From the NCBI GenBank assembly GCA_017472605.1, contig JAFUPV010000027.1, forward strand, positions 1 through 64,000: DNA of 64,000 nt, in the 5' to 3' direction. The notes below the pieces were generated by a model. The model ran no database searches, was not told the origin of the DNA, and saw nothing but the letters and a program-made list of their open reading frames with translations. Below are positions 32,250 to 41,172 of the stretch, piece after piece. The DNA is from Lachnospiraceae bacterium. GTDB taxonomy: Bacteria > Bacillota > Clostridia > Lachnospirales > Lachnospiraceae. The position numbers and the translations under genes are program-made. Each line of letters begins with the position of its first letter. Within the stretch, counting starts at the first letter, position 1.

Positions 32250-32870
32250 ATGGACAGAAATGAGAAATGGCTGCAGTGGGCAGTTGAATTGCAGAGCATT
32301 GCGCAGGCTGGTCTGACATATGGGAAGGACGTGTTTGACAGAGAACGGTATGAACAGATCCGTGAAATCGCAGCGGAAATGATTGCGTATCAGTCAGAAA
32401 TTCCTCTGGAGAAGGTGAAAGATCTGTTCTGCAATGAGACCGGCTACCAGACACCGAAGCTGGATACCCGCGCGGCAATCTTTCAGGGTGACCGGATTTT
32501 GCTGGTTCAGGAGAAAAACGGAACATGGTCGCTGCCGGGAGGCTGGGTTGATGTGAATGTATCGGTGAAAGAAAATGCAATAAAGGAAGTCAAAGAAGAA
32601 GCCGGTCTGGATGTGACGGCAGATCTTGTGATCGCTGTCCAGGACAGAGAAAAACACAATTTGCCGGTCTATGCGCATAAGGTATGCAAAATTTTTGTCC
32701 TGTGCACCGTGACAGGAGGTCAGTTCGAAGCGAATCTGGAAACGGTGGACTGTCGGTATTTCGGTCTGGACGAGCTGCCGACGCTGGCGACGGAGAAAAA
32801 CAATGAGGAACAGATCCGGATGTGCTTTGACGCGTATCATTCGGAAAACTGGAAGACAAGATTTGACTGA
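32250..32870 (+). CDS. NUDIX hydrolase with N-terminal helical domain
   Basis: 206 residues. The first 60 form the helical domain (KWLQWAVELQSIAQAGLTYG) of a Nudix subgroup that hydrolyses ADP-ribose-like or nucleoside diphosphate compounds. The Nudix box is GGWVDVNVSVKENAIKEVKE followed by EAG at about residues 92-115, with the KEVKEE metal-binding core intact. Substrate inferred only by subgroup. ATG 32250 follows GAGAGGAGC with usual spacing. It closes the first accessory block before the carbohydrate locus. Confidence 0.85.
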   Translation: MDRNEKWLQWAVELQSIAQAGLTYGKDVFDRERYEQIREIAAEMIAYQSEIPLEKVKDLFCNETGYQTPKLDTRAAIFQGDRILLVQEKNGTWSLPGGWVDVNVSVKENAIKEVKEEAGLDVTADLVIAVQDREKHNLPVYAHKVCKIFVLCTVTGGQFEANLETVDCRYFGLDELPTLATEKNNEEQIRMCFDAYHSENWKTRFD

Positions 32871-32912
32871 GCTGCATGAGATTTGAGCACAGATGGATCA
32901 ATGAAGGTAAAG

Positions 32913-32935
32913 AAATTACCAGAAAGTCAAAATAT
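32913..32935 (+). promoter_or_regulatory. Shared 22-bp motif, copy upstream of the sensor-kinase remnant
   Basis: The sequence from ATTACCAGAAAGT to AAAATATT matches 18 of 22 positions with the copy at 34451-34472, upstream of the solute-binding protein. A binding site for the YesN-like regulator encoded between them is the natural reading. The remaining 32936-33096 stretch holds only a possible TAAAAT -10 box. Confidence 0.45.
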
Positions 32936-33096
32936 TGCACTTTCAAAAATTACTTTTTTCCGTTAAAATAGTAAATAATAAAGAAACGAATAATTGGCTG
33001 CTGCAAATAGATACTGTTTCACAGCCGGCAATCAGAAGATTCTGCCAGCCGGTACTCAGAAGACACAGGTTTGCGGCAGCTTTTTCTGTATGAGGA

Positions 33097-33706
33097 ATGA
33101 AAATGAAAACAGTGATAAATAAAATCAGACAGGCTGGACGGTCAATTACCGTACAGCTGATGGTAATGTTTCTGGCAATCTGGATTGTAGTGAGCATTCT
33201 TGTGATGGTCGCATTTACTTTCCTGAACCAGCAGCTGGCGAATAAGATTATGGAAGGGCAGAAGGATCGGGTAAGTTATTATGCAGCGATTGTTAACGCG
33301 GATTTGAGCCGAATTACAGATCTGATGCAGCGGATGTGTGTGGATGATGATGTGGCTGCTTTTCTGCGCAGAAGGGATTGTGACTTTGATTATCAGGATT
33401 ATGAAGCATATCTGGATTCGCTGGAACGACTGAAAAGCTACCAGGCCAGCAGTATGTACATTGATGATGTGTTTCTGGTGATTCCACAGACCGGAGAACT
33501 TTTGCGGGCGAATCGCGGTGTAATAACCATACCGGAGGAGTATGAAAACAAGATTCAGCTTTGCATGGAAGAGGAAGACGAGGTGTTTTTTCGATTGACG
33601 ATACGATGATCTATGTTTTTGTGTATCTTTCCGCTTTCGGAGATACCTCGATTGGGAACCGGAGCAGAACAGGGGAAGAAAAACAGACAGAAGAGAGGAG
33701 TAAGAT
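33097..33706 (+). pseudogene. YesM-like sensor histidine kinase, truncated
   Basis: 170 codons to TGA 33607-33609. One membrane segment (QLMVMFLAIWIVVSILVMVA, about residues 20-40) leads into the extracellular sensor region. Then the frame breaks: a neighbouring frame reads SIDDTMIYVFVYLSAFGDTS and a tail reaching into the regulator start. HAMP, phospho-acceptor His and ATPase domains (some 350-400 residues) are absent. So no kinase can be made; a large deletion plus frameshift. Confidence 0.75.
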
Positions 33707-34432
33707 ATGTACAGTATATTGATTGTTGATGATGAAACAATCCTTCTGGAAGGAATTAAAGAAGTGATTGAAGAATCGGATCTTCCTTTCAAAGAAATCC
33801 GGACGGCATCCTCTGCGCAGGAAGCTTTGGCGATGCACGAACAGACACCATTTGATATTCTGCTCAGTGATATCAGCATGCCTCAGATGGATGGACTTAT
33901 AATGGCAGAGCATATGAAGGAAATTTATCCATATATGGAAGTGAAGATGATGATTCTGATTTCTCATCGAAGCGGATGGGACAACTGGATTGAGCTTGCA
34001 GGGAAAATGATCAATCAGGTACAGGAGAGGGAGGAATTTGGTGCCCTCTGTACCTACGAGGAAAAAACAGAGTCCGATGAAGCCAGTTCGGAGGAAGCTG
34101 GAGGAAATATGTTGATGTATAAAGTTCGCGACTATATCCGGCAGAACCCGGGGATGGATCTTTCTCTTGGACGACTGGCATTTCAGTTTCATATCAATCC
34201 ATCCTATCTGTCACGCAGCTTTCATCAGACAATCCAGTCCCCTTTATCCTCTTATATTGCTCAGGTGCGCATGGAACGGGCGAAACAGCTGCTGACAGAA
34301 ACCGATGAACGGATTTACGAAATCGCACAAAAGGTTGGATTTGATACGCAGGGGTATTTCACAAAAGTGTTTAATCGGATGGTTGGAATGTCTCCGAAGG
34401 AGTACAGAATGAACAATAAAAGTGATAAATGA
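33707..34432 (+). CDS. YesN-like AraC-type response regulator with shortened receiver domain
   Basis: 241 residues. The receiver begins normally (SILIVDDETILLEGI; phospho-acceptor Asp near 55 in LLSDISMPQMDG) but after YPYMEV the usual second half, including the conserved Thr and Lys, is replaced by MILISHRSGWDN and a short helix. The C-terminal AraC domain is complete: YIRQNPGMDLSLGRLAFQFH, HINPSYLSRSF, AQKVGFDTQGYFTKVF. Family members are about 500 residues, so this gene has lost the middle and probably responds to nothing, though it may still bind DNA. Confidence 0.78.
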   Translation: MYSILIVDDETILLEGIKEVIEESDLPFKEIRTASSAQEALAMHEQTPFDILLSDISMPQMDGLIMAEHMKEIYPYMEVKMMILISHRSGWDNWIELAGKMINQVQEREEFGALCTYEEKTESDEASSEEAGGNMLMYKVRDYIRQNPGMDLSLGRLAFQFHINPSYLSRSFHQTIQSPLSSYIAQVRMERAKQLLTETDERIYEIAQKVGFDTQGYFTKVFNRMVGMSPKEYRMNNKSDK

Positions 34433-34448
34433 TTAGAATAAAACAAAT

Positions 34449-34472
34449 GAATTACCAAAAAGTAAAATCATT
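34449..34472 (+). promoter_or_regulatory. Shared 22-bp motif, copy upstream of the solute-binding protein gene
   Basis: The sequence from ATTACCAAAAAGT to AAATCATT, the partner of 32914-32935. It sits about 85 nt ahead of the solute-binding protein start, where a regulator site for the ABC importer would be expected. A TATAAA box lies at about 34503. Confidence 0.45.
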
Positions 34473-34556
34473 CTCATATCTTTCTGTGAAAAATCATGTT
34501 AGTATAAAAGTGCTGAAAGACGTGGCCGCGTTAGAAATGAACAGGAGGATTTATCT

Positions 34557-36155
34557 ATGAAATTAAGAAGAGTTATGGCATTGGGTCTTGGATTGATTAT
34601 GGCAATGCCAATGGGAATTATGGCAGAAGAACTTTCGGAAGAGGAGAAACTGAAAACATATGATCCGGCAATTACTCTTACTTTTGCAAAAGCTGAGGTA
34701 GTAACAAACTATGCAGAAGGAGAAGATGCGCAGAATAATTCCGGATATGCCATGTGGGAAGATATCATGGGTATCCATGTGGAAAATAAGATTCTGGCAC
34801 CAAGCTCTTCCATGACAGAGAAGATGCAGCTTGCAATCGCAAGTAATGATATTCCGGATTTCGGAATTGTTGACGCGACCATGATGGCATCTCTGATTAA
34901 AAATGACATGGTAGAGGTCTTAACCGATGAATATGAGATGTGGGCGACAGATGCCTTGAAAGAACTGACAGAGCAGAATAATAAGGGTCTGTTTGCTCCG
35001 GTAACGAATTCAGAGGGAAGCTATATGGGCATTCCGGTGCCGAACACACTTGGAGACAGCTATCCAATTATGTGGATTCGTCAGGACTGGCTGGATAATC
35101 TGGGGCTGGATGCACCGACCACAATGGACGAAGCGCTTGATATTGCAATGAAATTTGCAACGGAAGATCCGGATGGAAACGGTGAAAAGGATACCTATGG
35201 TCTGTATCTGGATAAGGATCTGAACGGTTTGAATTATATCATGGCAGCCTATGAGGCATATACAAATGATGAGTTCTGGGTAAAGACGGAGGATGGTTCA
35301 TTGATTGCCGGATGCACGGATGAAAAGACGAAAGAACCGTTGGAGAGACTGGCAGAGCTGTATGCAGCCGGTGCAATTGATCCGGAATTTGCTGTGAAGG
35401 ATGCAGCAAAAGAGGAAGAGTTGATTGCTGCTGGTAAGATTGGTATTTACTGCGGACTGTTCTTCAATCCGCTTGGAGTTATGAAAGATTGCGTTGCGAA
35501 TATAGATGGCGCGGACTGGACAGCTGTACCAATGCCTGCAGCAGAAGGGGTAGAGACATATACACCAGGCGTACCGCTTAACGTATATGGTTATATCTAT
35601 GCGAAGAAAGGAATTGAGAATCCGGAAGCAATCATTGTTATGCTGAACTGGCTGTGTGCAGGATATGCAACCCCGAATGAGGACAATGAGTTCTATATCA
35701 AATACAATGAATTACTGGCAGATCCGGCAATCCGTGATACAAGTGGTGTGAATAACCTGATGCCGTTCCAGATGGCAGCAAACATTAACTGGGGCGAGAC
35801 ATTTACTGCTGCGATTGAAAATGGAGATGAGCATGTTCCAGGTAAAGATGCGGATTATCAGAATGTAATCAGCACAGAACTGGATGAAGCTACTTCCTGG
35901 GCATGGAAGAAGGTTTATCTGGAAGGATATCTGGCAATTAACTTTGATAATGTACGCTATAGTGATTATGCAGGCGCTCCGACAGCAACTGCTGTTAAGA
36001 CGCAGTCTCTGTTAGACAAGCAGAAGCTGACCGATTACATTGCGATCATTATGGGAGATAAGGATATTTCCTATTTTGATACCTTTGTAGAAACCTATAA
36101 TTCCATTGGCGGAAGTCAGATCGCAAAAGAAATTGCAGAGGAGTTAGGTGAGTAA
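34557..36155 (+). CDS. Extracellular solute-binding protein of a carbohydrate ABC importer (LplA-like)
   Basis: 532 residues, the size of LplA-type family 1 binding proteins. An N-terminal signal sequence (RRVMALGLGLIMAMPMG) is followed by AEEL. The body has WIRQDWLDNLGLDAPTTMDE, DPDGNGEKDTYGLYL and GLFFNPLGVMKD, the standard pattern for complex sugar import. No lipobox cysteine is present in the first 30 residues, so lipid anchoring is not expected, unlike nearly all Gram-positive relatives. ATG 34557 follows AGGAGG. Confidence 0.86.
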   Translation: MKLRRVMALGLGLIMAMPMGIMAEELSEEEKLKTYDPAITLTFAKAEVVTNYAEGEDAQNNSGYAMWEDIMGIHVENKILAPSSSMTEKMQLAIASNDIPDFGIVDATMMASLIKNDMVEVLTDEYEMWATDALKELTEQNNKGLFAPVTNSEGSYMGIPVPNTLGDSYPIMWIRQDWLDNLGLDAPTTMDEALDIAMKFATEDPDGNGEKDTYGLYLDKDLNGLNYIMAAYEAYTNDEFWVKTEDGSLIAGCTDEKTKEPLERLAELYAAGAIDPEFAVKDAAKEEELIAAGKIGIYCGLFFNPLGVMKDCVANIDGADWTAVPMPAAEGVETYTPGVPLNVYGYIYAKKGIENPEAIIVMLNWLCAGYATPNEDNEFYIKYNELLADPAIRDTSGVNNLMPFQMAANINWGETFTAAIENGDEHVPGKDADYQNVISTELDEATSWAWKKVYLEGYLAINFDNVRYSDYAGAPTATAVKTQSLLDKQKLTDYIAIIMGDKDISYFDTFVETYNSIGGSQIAKEIAEELGE

Positions 36156-36173
36156 GTATTAATCAGAACAGCA

Positions 36174-36206
36174 TGTGGGCGGCTGCGGATGCGGCCGCCC
36201 ATGATG
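36174..36206 (+). terminator. Intercistronic hairpin after the binding-protein gene
   Basis: GGGCGGC (36177-36183) pairs with GCCGCCC (36194-36200) and flanking bases extend the stem. No T run follows. Such hairpins commonly protect the binding-protein message and reduce read-through to the permease genes. Confidence 0.6.
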
Positions 36207-36303
36207 TTTACGTGATCAGCGAGTTGAGCAGAGGAGGAATGTTATGCAGTTTGGGAAGGCAAAGAAAAAAGGAAAATGGTGGTAGAACTGGCAGCTTCAT
36301 GCG

Positions 36304-37158
36304 ATGATTCTTCCGGGAATCGTGTTTGTATTTATTTTCAAATATATGCCTCTTGGCGGAATTACGATTGCATTTAAGGAGTTTTTACCAGGAAAAGGAA
36401 TCTGGGGCTCACCATGGGTAGGATTTGAGAATTTTGAATATATGATGCTGCTGCCGGACACAAAACAGGTGATGTGGAATACTTTATTTATTGCGGCTGC
36501 TAAAATAATTGTAAATTTTCCCATTCCTATTATTGTATCGATTTTATTAAACGAAGTAAGGAGTGCTAAATTCAAGAGGACTGTTCAGACGATTATTTAT
36601 CTGCCATACTTTATTTCATGGGTTATTCTTGCGGGAATTATTCAGGATTTGTTTGCGATGGATGGAATCATTAATAATTTATTGAATCTGTTCGGTATTG
36701 AATCAATCTATTTCCTTGGAAATAAGTATGCATTCATTGGTGTGCTGATTGGAACAGATGTCTGGAAGAATTTTGGCTATAATACGGTTGTTTATCTTGC
36801 AGCAATTACTGGAATTGACGAGAGTCTGTATGAAGCAGCCAAGATTGACGGTGCAAACCGCTTCCAGCAGATTATGAACATCACGCTTCCGGGAATTGCA
36901 CCAATTGTAACTTTGATGCTGATTCTGAATATGGGAAATGTATTAAACGCAGGATTTGAACAGATTTTTAATCTGTATAATCCGTTGGTATATTCGACGG
37001 CAGATATTATTGATACGTTTGTATACCGTATTTCACTGGTAGAAGCGAACTACAGCCTTGGTACGGCGGTTGGCCTGTTGAAATCGGTTGTCAGTTTTAT
37101 TCTGATTATTACCAGTTACAAAATTGCAAATAAATACAGCGATTATACGGTATTCTAA
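36304..37158 (+). CDS. LplB-like ABC transporter permease, amber codon near the start
   Basis: The natural frame begins at ATG 36244 after GGAGG and reads 13 codons ending WW, then TAG 36283-36285, then NWQLHAMILPGIVFVFIFKY and on without interruption. Counting from ATG 36304, 284 residues remain with six membrane segments and the EAAKIDGANRFQQIMNITLP loop that docks the ATPase. Only the cytoplasmic N terminus is lost, so re-initiation might give a working protein, but the ribosome site is then missing. Together with the next permease it would move an oligosaccharide. Confidence 0.78.
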   Translation: MILPGIVFVFIFKYMPLGGITIAFKEFLPGKGIWGSPWVGFENFEYMMLLPDTKQVMWNTLFIAAAKIIVNFPIPIIVSILLNEVRSAKFKRTVQTIIYLPYFISWVILAGIIQDLFAMDGIINNLLNLFGIESIYFLGNKYAFIGVLIGTDVWKNFGYNTVVYLAAITGIDESLYEAAKIDGANRFQQIMNITLPGIAPIVTLMLILNMGNVLNAGFEQIFNLYNPLVYSTADIIDTFVYRISLVEANYSLGTAVGLLKSVVSFILIITSYKIANKYSDYTVF

Positions 37159-37169
37159 GGAGGGACGAC

Positions 37170-38078
37170 ATGAACAGAACAAATTCGAAACATACATCAG
37201 GACTACATGGCGGCAGTGTCGGATCTCGCATATTTATTGTGATTAATATTACCATTCTGACAATGCTTGCTGTGATGTGTGCATTCCCTGTGGTACATAT
37301 GTTTTCTGTTTCGCTGAGTAATCAGTCCGCAGTAGCGGCGAATCAGGTCAATCTGCTTCCGGTAGGCTTTAATTTAGCTTCGTATAAAATGGTTGCAAAG
37401 CGGGAAGCTTTCTGGAATTCATTTGGGGTATCGGTTCAGCGTGTTGCAATTGGTGTGACAATTAATACGGTACTCACGGTTTTGATGGCTTATCCATTGT
37501 CAAAATCGGTTCGTGAATTTCCGTCCAGAAGAGTTTACGTATGGATTCTTCTGTTTGCCATGATTTTTGATGGTGGTCTGATTCCTAATTATCTTCAGGT
37601 AAAAAATCTGGATTTATTTGATACAATCTGGGCTCTTGTTTTACCGGGAGCAGTGCCAATCTATAATGTTATTCTTGTGATGAACTTCATGAAGCAGCTG
37701 CCGGATACAATTGAGGAAGCTGCTGAAGTGGACGGTGCTTCCTATTTTCAGCGGTTTACACGAATCGTACTTCCATTGAGTAAACCATCGATTGCAACAG
37801 TTGTGCTGTTTAGCTTTCTGAATCATTGGAATGGCTGGTTTGATGGAAAAATTTATAATAACAATACCGCGAATTACCCGCTGCAAACGTATCTGCAGGC
37901 TCTGCTTGCCAACACGGATCTGACAAATTCCAGTGAAGCGATTGAGAACGCGCTGACGAACGTGAAAACCCTGCAGGCAGCGCAACTGTTTTTGACTATG
38001 CTTCCGATTCTTATTGTTTATCCGTTTTTGCAGAAATATTTCACAAAGGGGCTTACAATTGGAGCGGTTAAGGGGTAA
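37170..38078 (+). CDS. YtcP-like carbohydrate ABC transporter permease
   Basis: 302 residues with six membrane segments. FPVVHMFSVSLSNQSAVAAN follows the first one; PDTIEEAAEVDGASYFQRFT is the EAA loop contacting the ATPase, and PFLQKYFTKGLTIGAVKG is the classical C terminus of this family. ATG 37170 follows AAGGAGGG, 11 nt after the first permease. No ATPase gene is present; importers of this type share an ATPase encoded elsewhere. It is the only gene in the locus without an obvious lesion. Confidence 0.9.
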   Translation: MNRTNSKHTSGLHGGSVGSRIFIVINITILTMLAVMCAFPVVHMFSVSLSNQSAVAANQVNLLPVGFNLASYKMVAKREAFWNSFGVSVQRVAIGVTINTVLTVLMAYPLSKSVREFPSRRVYVWILLFAMIFDGGLIPNYLQVKNLDLFDTIWALVLPGAVPIYNVILVMNFMKQLPDTIEEAAEVDGASYFQRFTRIVLPLSKPSIATVVLFSFLNHWNGWFDGKIYNNNTANYPLQTYLQALLANTDLTNSSEAIENALTNVKTLQAAQLFLTMLPILIVYPFLQKYFTKGLTIGAVKG

Positions 38079-38111
38079 TATAGAGACAGAGATGAGAAGG
38101 AGGATTGTGTA

Positions 38112-41081
38112 ATGGAGAAACGTCTGATTGATGCACTGAACGGAACCGGGGAGAACTATATCCTGCCGTTTTTCTGGCAGCATGGCGAAGAAGAAGCGCT
38201 GCTGTGCGAGGGCATGGAACGGATTCGTGAGAGCGGAATCCGGGCGGTTTGTGTGGAATCCAGACCGCATCCGGATTTTCTGGGAGATACCTGGTGGCGT
38301 GACATGGATATCATCATGAGAAAGGCAAAAGAACTGGGGATGAGAGTCTGGGTGCTGGATGACGCCCATTTTCCCTCCGGCTATTGCAATGGACAGGTTG
38401 GAGAGGATTCGCCCTATGGAAAAACATACCTGACCCATTACTGCGTGGATGCGGTGGGACCGCTGAAGAACTGCAGCTTCATGATCCATCTGGAACAGGG
38501 AGAAGAACTGGTGGGAGTGACTCTCGGAAAACGAGACCGGGAGAAGCCGTTTCGGATGACGGATATTCAGGACATGACAGAAAACGTGGCAGCCGGACGT
38601 GTCTTTGCAGACATCCCGGAGGGAACCTGGTGCGTGACAGTGATTAAGACAACAAGAAAGGGAACCGGACGGAAGAATTACATAAGCACCATTGACCGGG
38701 CGGCGGTCCGCTTTTTCATTGATACCGTTTACGAAGCGCACTATGCCCGTTACAGCGAGGATTTTGGAGGTACCTTTGCCGGGTTCTTCTCGGATGAGCC
38801 GGAGATTGGAAACTGCCTTGGTGAGTACCGTCATGATGCCCACATCGGTCAGCCTGACATGAGACTTCCATGGAGCAAAGAGGTGGAAGCTGCGCTGAGA
38901 GAAGCATGGGGAGCATCATTTGTGAAGAATCTGATTTCACTGTGGATGGACACAGATGAAAAGCAGAATGCAGGACAAGCGGATTCTGAGGACAGGTACC
39001 GTTTCGGGGAACAGGCGGCAGAGATTTGCCGGACGAACCGGACGGGACTGTTCCGCTGTCAGTTTATGGATTTGATCTCCCGGCTGTATGGAGAGAACTT
39101 CTGCATGCAGATCGGTGACTGGTGTCGGGAACATGGTGTGGAATATATTGGTCATGTGATTGAGGACGGCGGCAGCCATGCCCATTTGGGCCTTGGAACC
39201 GGTCACTTTTTCCGGGCGCTTGGGGGACAGGACATGTCCGGAATTGATGTGGTTCTGCAGCAGATCCGTCCGCAGCTGGATGATTGTCCATTTTACAGCA
39301 TTGGCGGAACCAGTTTTTACCATGGTGAGCTGTTCCATTACGGCCTGGCGAAAATGGGCGTTTCGCTTGGTCATCTGGACGAAAAGAAAAAGGGACGCAC
39401 GATGTGTGAGGTATTCGGCGCATATGGCTGGTCAGAGGGACTGAAGCTGATGAAATGGCTGATGGACCATATGCTTGTGAACGGTGTAAATTACTATGTT
39501 CCCCATGCGTTTACGATGAAAACGTTTCCGGATCCGGATTGCCCGCCTCATTTCTATGCCCGCGGCATGAATCCGCAGTTTCCATATTTCCGATATCTGA
39601 TGGAATACTGCAACCGTGTCAGTCATCTGATCCAGGGCGGACGGCATGTTCCGTGTGCTGCTCTGCTGTATACGGCGGAACAGGAGTGGATGGGTTCTTA
39701 TCGTCCGTTTGAGAAGGATGCGAAGATTCTGACAAGAAATCAGATTGATTTTGACGTTCTTCCTGCGGATTACCTCCTGTCTGTCGGCGTGGAGAATGGC
39801 AAACTGAGATGGGGAAATGAAGAAGTTTCCGTGTTGATTGTGCCGGGAAGCCAGTGTATTCGGGAAAATCTGGCGGACTGGATTGATGAGGCTGCAAAGC
39901 AGGGACTTGCTGTGATTTTCACCGAACAGATTCCTCAGGTACTTGGGGAGGATGGAACGCTTGCTGTTCGATGGGGGGCGGTTTCATGCGGAGACATTCC
40001 GTGCAAAGGTGTTTCATGCGGTCCTGTGATGAAAAAGCAGGAGGAACTGGCTGAATACCTGAGAACGATGGGATGCTTTGAACTGAAGACAGAAGGCGAA
40101 GAACCGTGGCTGCGCTACTATCACTATGAGCAGGAAAACGGCGGATTCTGGCTGTTCTTTACCGAATCCGTAACGGAAAGAACGGATACCGTGGTATTCT
40201 TTCAGGGAAAGAAGCCGGAGCATGCCTGCTGGTATGATCCGTGGACCAATCAATTGAAGCTGTGTCAATGGACAGCGGACGGCGGGCTGAAGCTGAACCT
40301 GAGCCCTTATGAGATGCAGATTCTTTATACGGGAGAGGTGGAAGCAGCATTTGCAGGAGAAGCGGCAGATGTATTCGCAGGGAACGCGGCAGATGTATTT
40401 GCAGGAGGAGCGGCAGACGCATTCGCAGGGAACGCGGCAGACTCATTTGGAGGAGAAGCGGCAGATGTATTCGCAGGGAGCGCGGCAGATGTATTTGCAG
40501 GAGGAGCGGCAGACGCATTCGCAGGGAACGCGGCAGACTCATTTGCAGGAGAAATGGCAAATGTATTTGCTGATGAGACTGCTGGCGTGTCTTCAGGAGA
40601 AATGGAAGTGGGCTGGACGCAGAGGAAAAACGGCAAGGAACAGAAGCAGGTGATCTGTCTGGATGCCGGAGCCTGGTCATTGAGCACGAAGGAAGCCGGA
40701 ACCAGTGAGGAAATCAGCCAGACTGGATTTGCTGCTCCTGGCGATATCAGTCTTCCGGATCGGATGCCGGATTTCTCTGGAACCATGTATTACCGCACAG
40801 TGTTTGATGCAGCAGCAGACTGGAAGTGCGGTCTGAACCTGGGAGAAGTCTATGAAACAGCAGCTGTCCGGGTAAACGGAACGCTTGCCGGTGTCCGTAT
40901 TGCACCGCCCTATCAGTTTGAACTGACGGGACTGCTGCGGGATGGAACAAATGAACTGGAGATTGAAGTGGTGAATACGCTGGTAAACCGTCAGCGTGAT
41001 TTCATGTCCATGACAATGCCCATGGAGCCGTCCGGACTGATTGGTCCGGTGGAGCTGATCCATTCAACTGGAAATCAGTAA
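38112..41081 (+). CDS. Large glycoside hydrolase, GH106-like
   Basis: 989 residues, no signal peptide. The N-terminal barrel shows PFFWQHGEEEALLCEGMERI, AKELGMRVWVLDDAHFPSGY and FAGFFSDEPEIGN, a pattern seen in GH106-type (alpha-L-rhamnosidase-like) enzymes with a candidate catalytic Glu in DEPE. The C-terminal region (MYYRTVFDAAADWKCGLNLG, VYETAAVRVNGTLAG) is a jelly-roll, sugar-binding-like module. Between them, residues 746-823, lies an Ala/Gly-rich 24-bp tandem repeat, an insertion unknown in the family. It would cut an imported oligosaccharide in the cytoplasm. Confidence 0.75.
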   Translation: MEKRLIDALNGTGENYILPFFWQHGEEEALLCEGMERIRESGIRAVCVESRPHPDFLGDTWWRDMDIIMRKAKELGMRVWVLDDAHFPSGYCNGQVGEDSPYGKTYLTHYCVDAVGPLKNCSFMIHLEQGEELVGVTLGKRDREKPFRMTDIQDMTENVAAGRVFADIPEGTWCVTVIKTTRKGTGRKNYISTIDRAAVRFFIDTVYEAHYARYSEDFGGTFAGFFSDEPEIGNCLGEYRHDAHIGQPDMRLPWSKEVEAALREAWGASFVKNLISLWMDTDEKQNAGQADSEDRYRFGEQAAEICRTNRTGLFRCQFMDLISRLYGENFCMQIGDWCREHGVEYIGHVIEDGGSHAHLGLGTGHFFRALGGQDMSGIDVVLQQIRPQLDDCPFYSIGGTSFYHGELFHYGLAKMGVSLGHLDEKKKGRTMCEVFGAYGWSEGLKLMKWLMDHMLVNGVNYYVPHAFTMKTFPDPDCPPHFYARGMNPQFPYFRYLMEYCNRVSHLIQGGRHVPCAALLYTAEQEWMGSYRPFEKDAKILTRNQIDFDVLPADYLLSVGVENGKLRWGNEEVSVLIVPGSQCIRENLADWIDEAAKQGLAVIFTEQIPQVLGEDGTLAVRWGAVSCGDIPCKGVSCGPVMKKQEELAEYLRTMGCFELKTEGEEPWLRYYHYEQENGGFWLFFTESVTERTDTVVFFQGKKPEHACWYDPWTNQLKLCQWTADGGLKLNLSPYEMQILYTGEVEAAFAGEAADVFAGNAADVFAGGAADAFAGNAADSFGGEAADVFAGSAADVFAGGAADAFAGNAADSFAGEMANVFADETAGVSSGEMEVGWTQRKNGKEQKQVICLDAGAWSLSTKEAGTSEEISQTGFAAPGDISLPDRMPDFSGTMYYRTVFDAAADWKCGLNLGEVYETAAVRVNGTLAGVRIAPPYQFELTGLLRDGTNELEIEVVNTLVNRQRDFMSMTMPMEPSGLIGPVELIHSTGNQ
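40347..40580 (+). repeat. In-frame 24-bp minisatellite within the glycoside hydrolase
   Basis: Eight full 24-bp units (40365-40556) encode AAD-VFAGN-like octapeptides, flanked by partial ones. Units 1-4 (40365-40460) and 5-8 (40461-40556) form a 96-bp higher-order duplication with about four differences, evidence of recent expansion. Confidence 0.9.
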
Positions 41082-41172
41082 TTCGGGTTACGCGTTCATC
41101 ATCCGGTTCTTAATAAAACGATGCACGAAGACAGTGCTGCATGGACAGCAGAACGGGGAAAGGAGAATCAAT

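Noticed and set aside
37641-38843. A 400-codon minus-strand frame
   Set aside because: Antisense to the permease and the glycoside hydrolase start; no ribosome site or motif.
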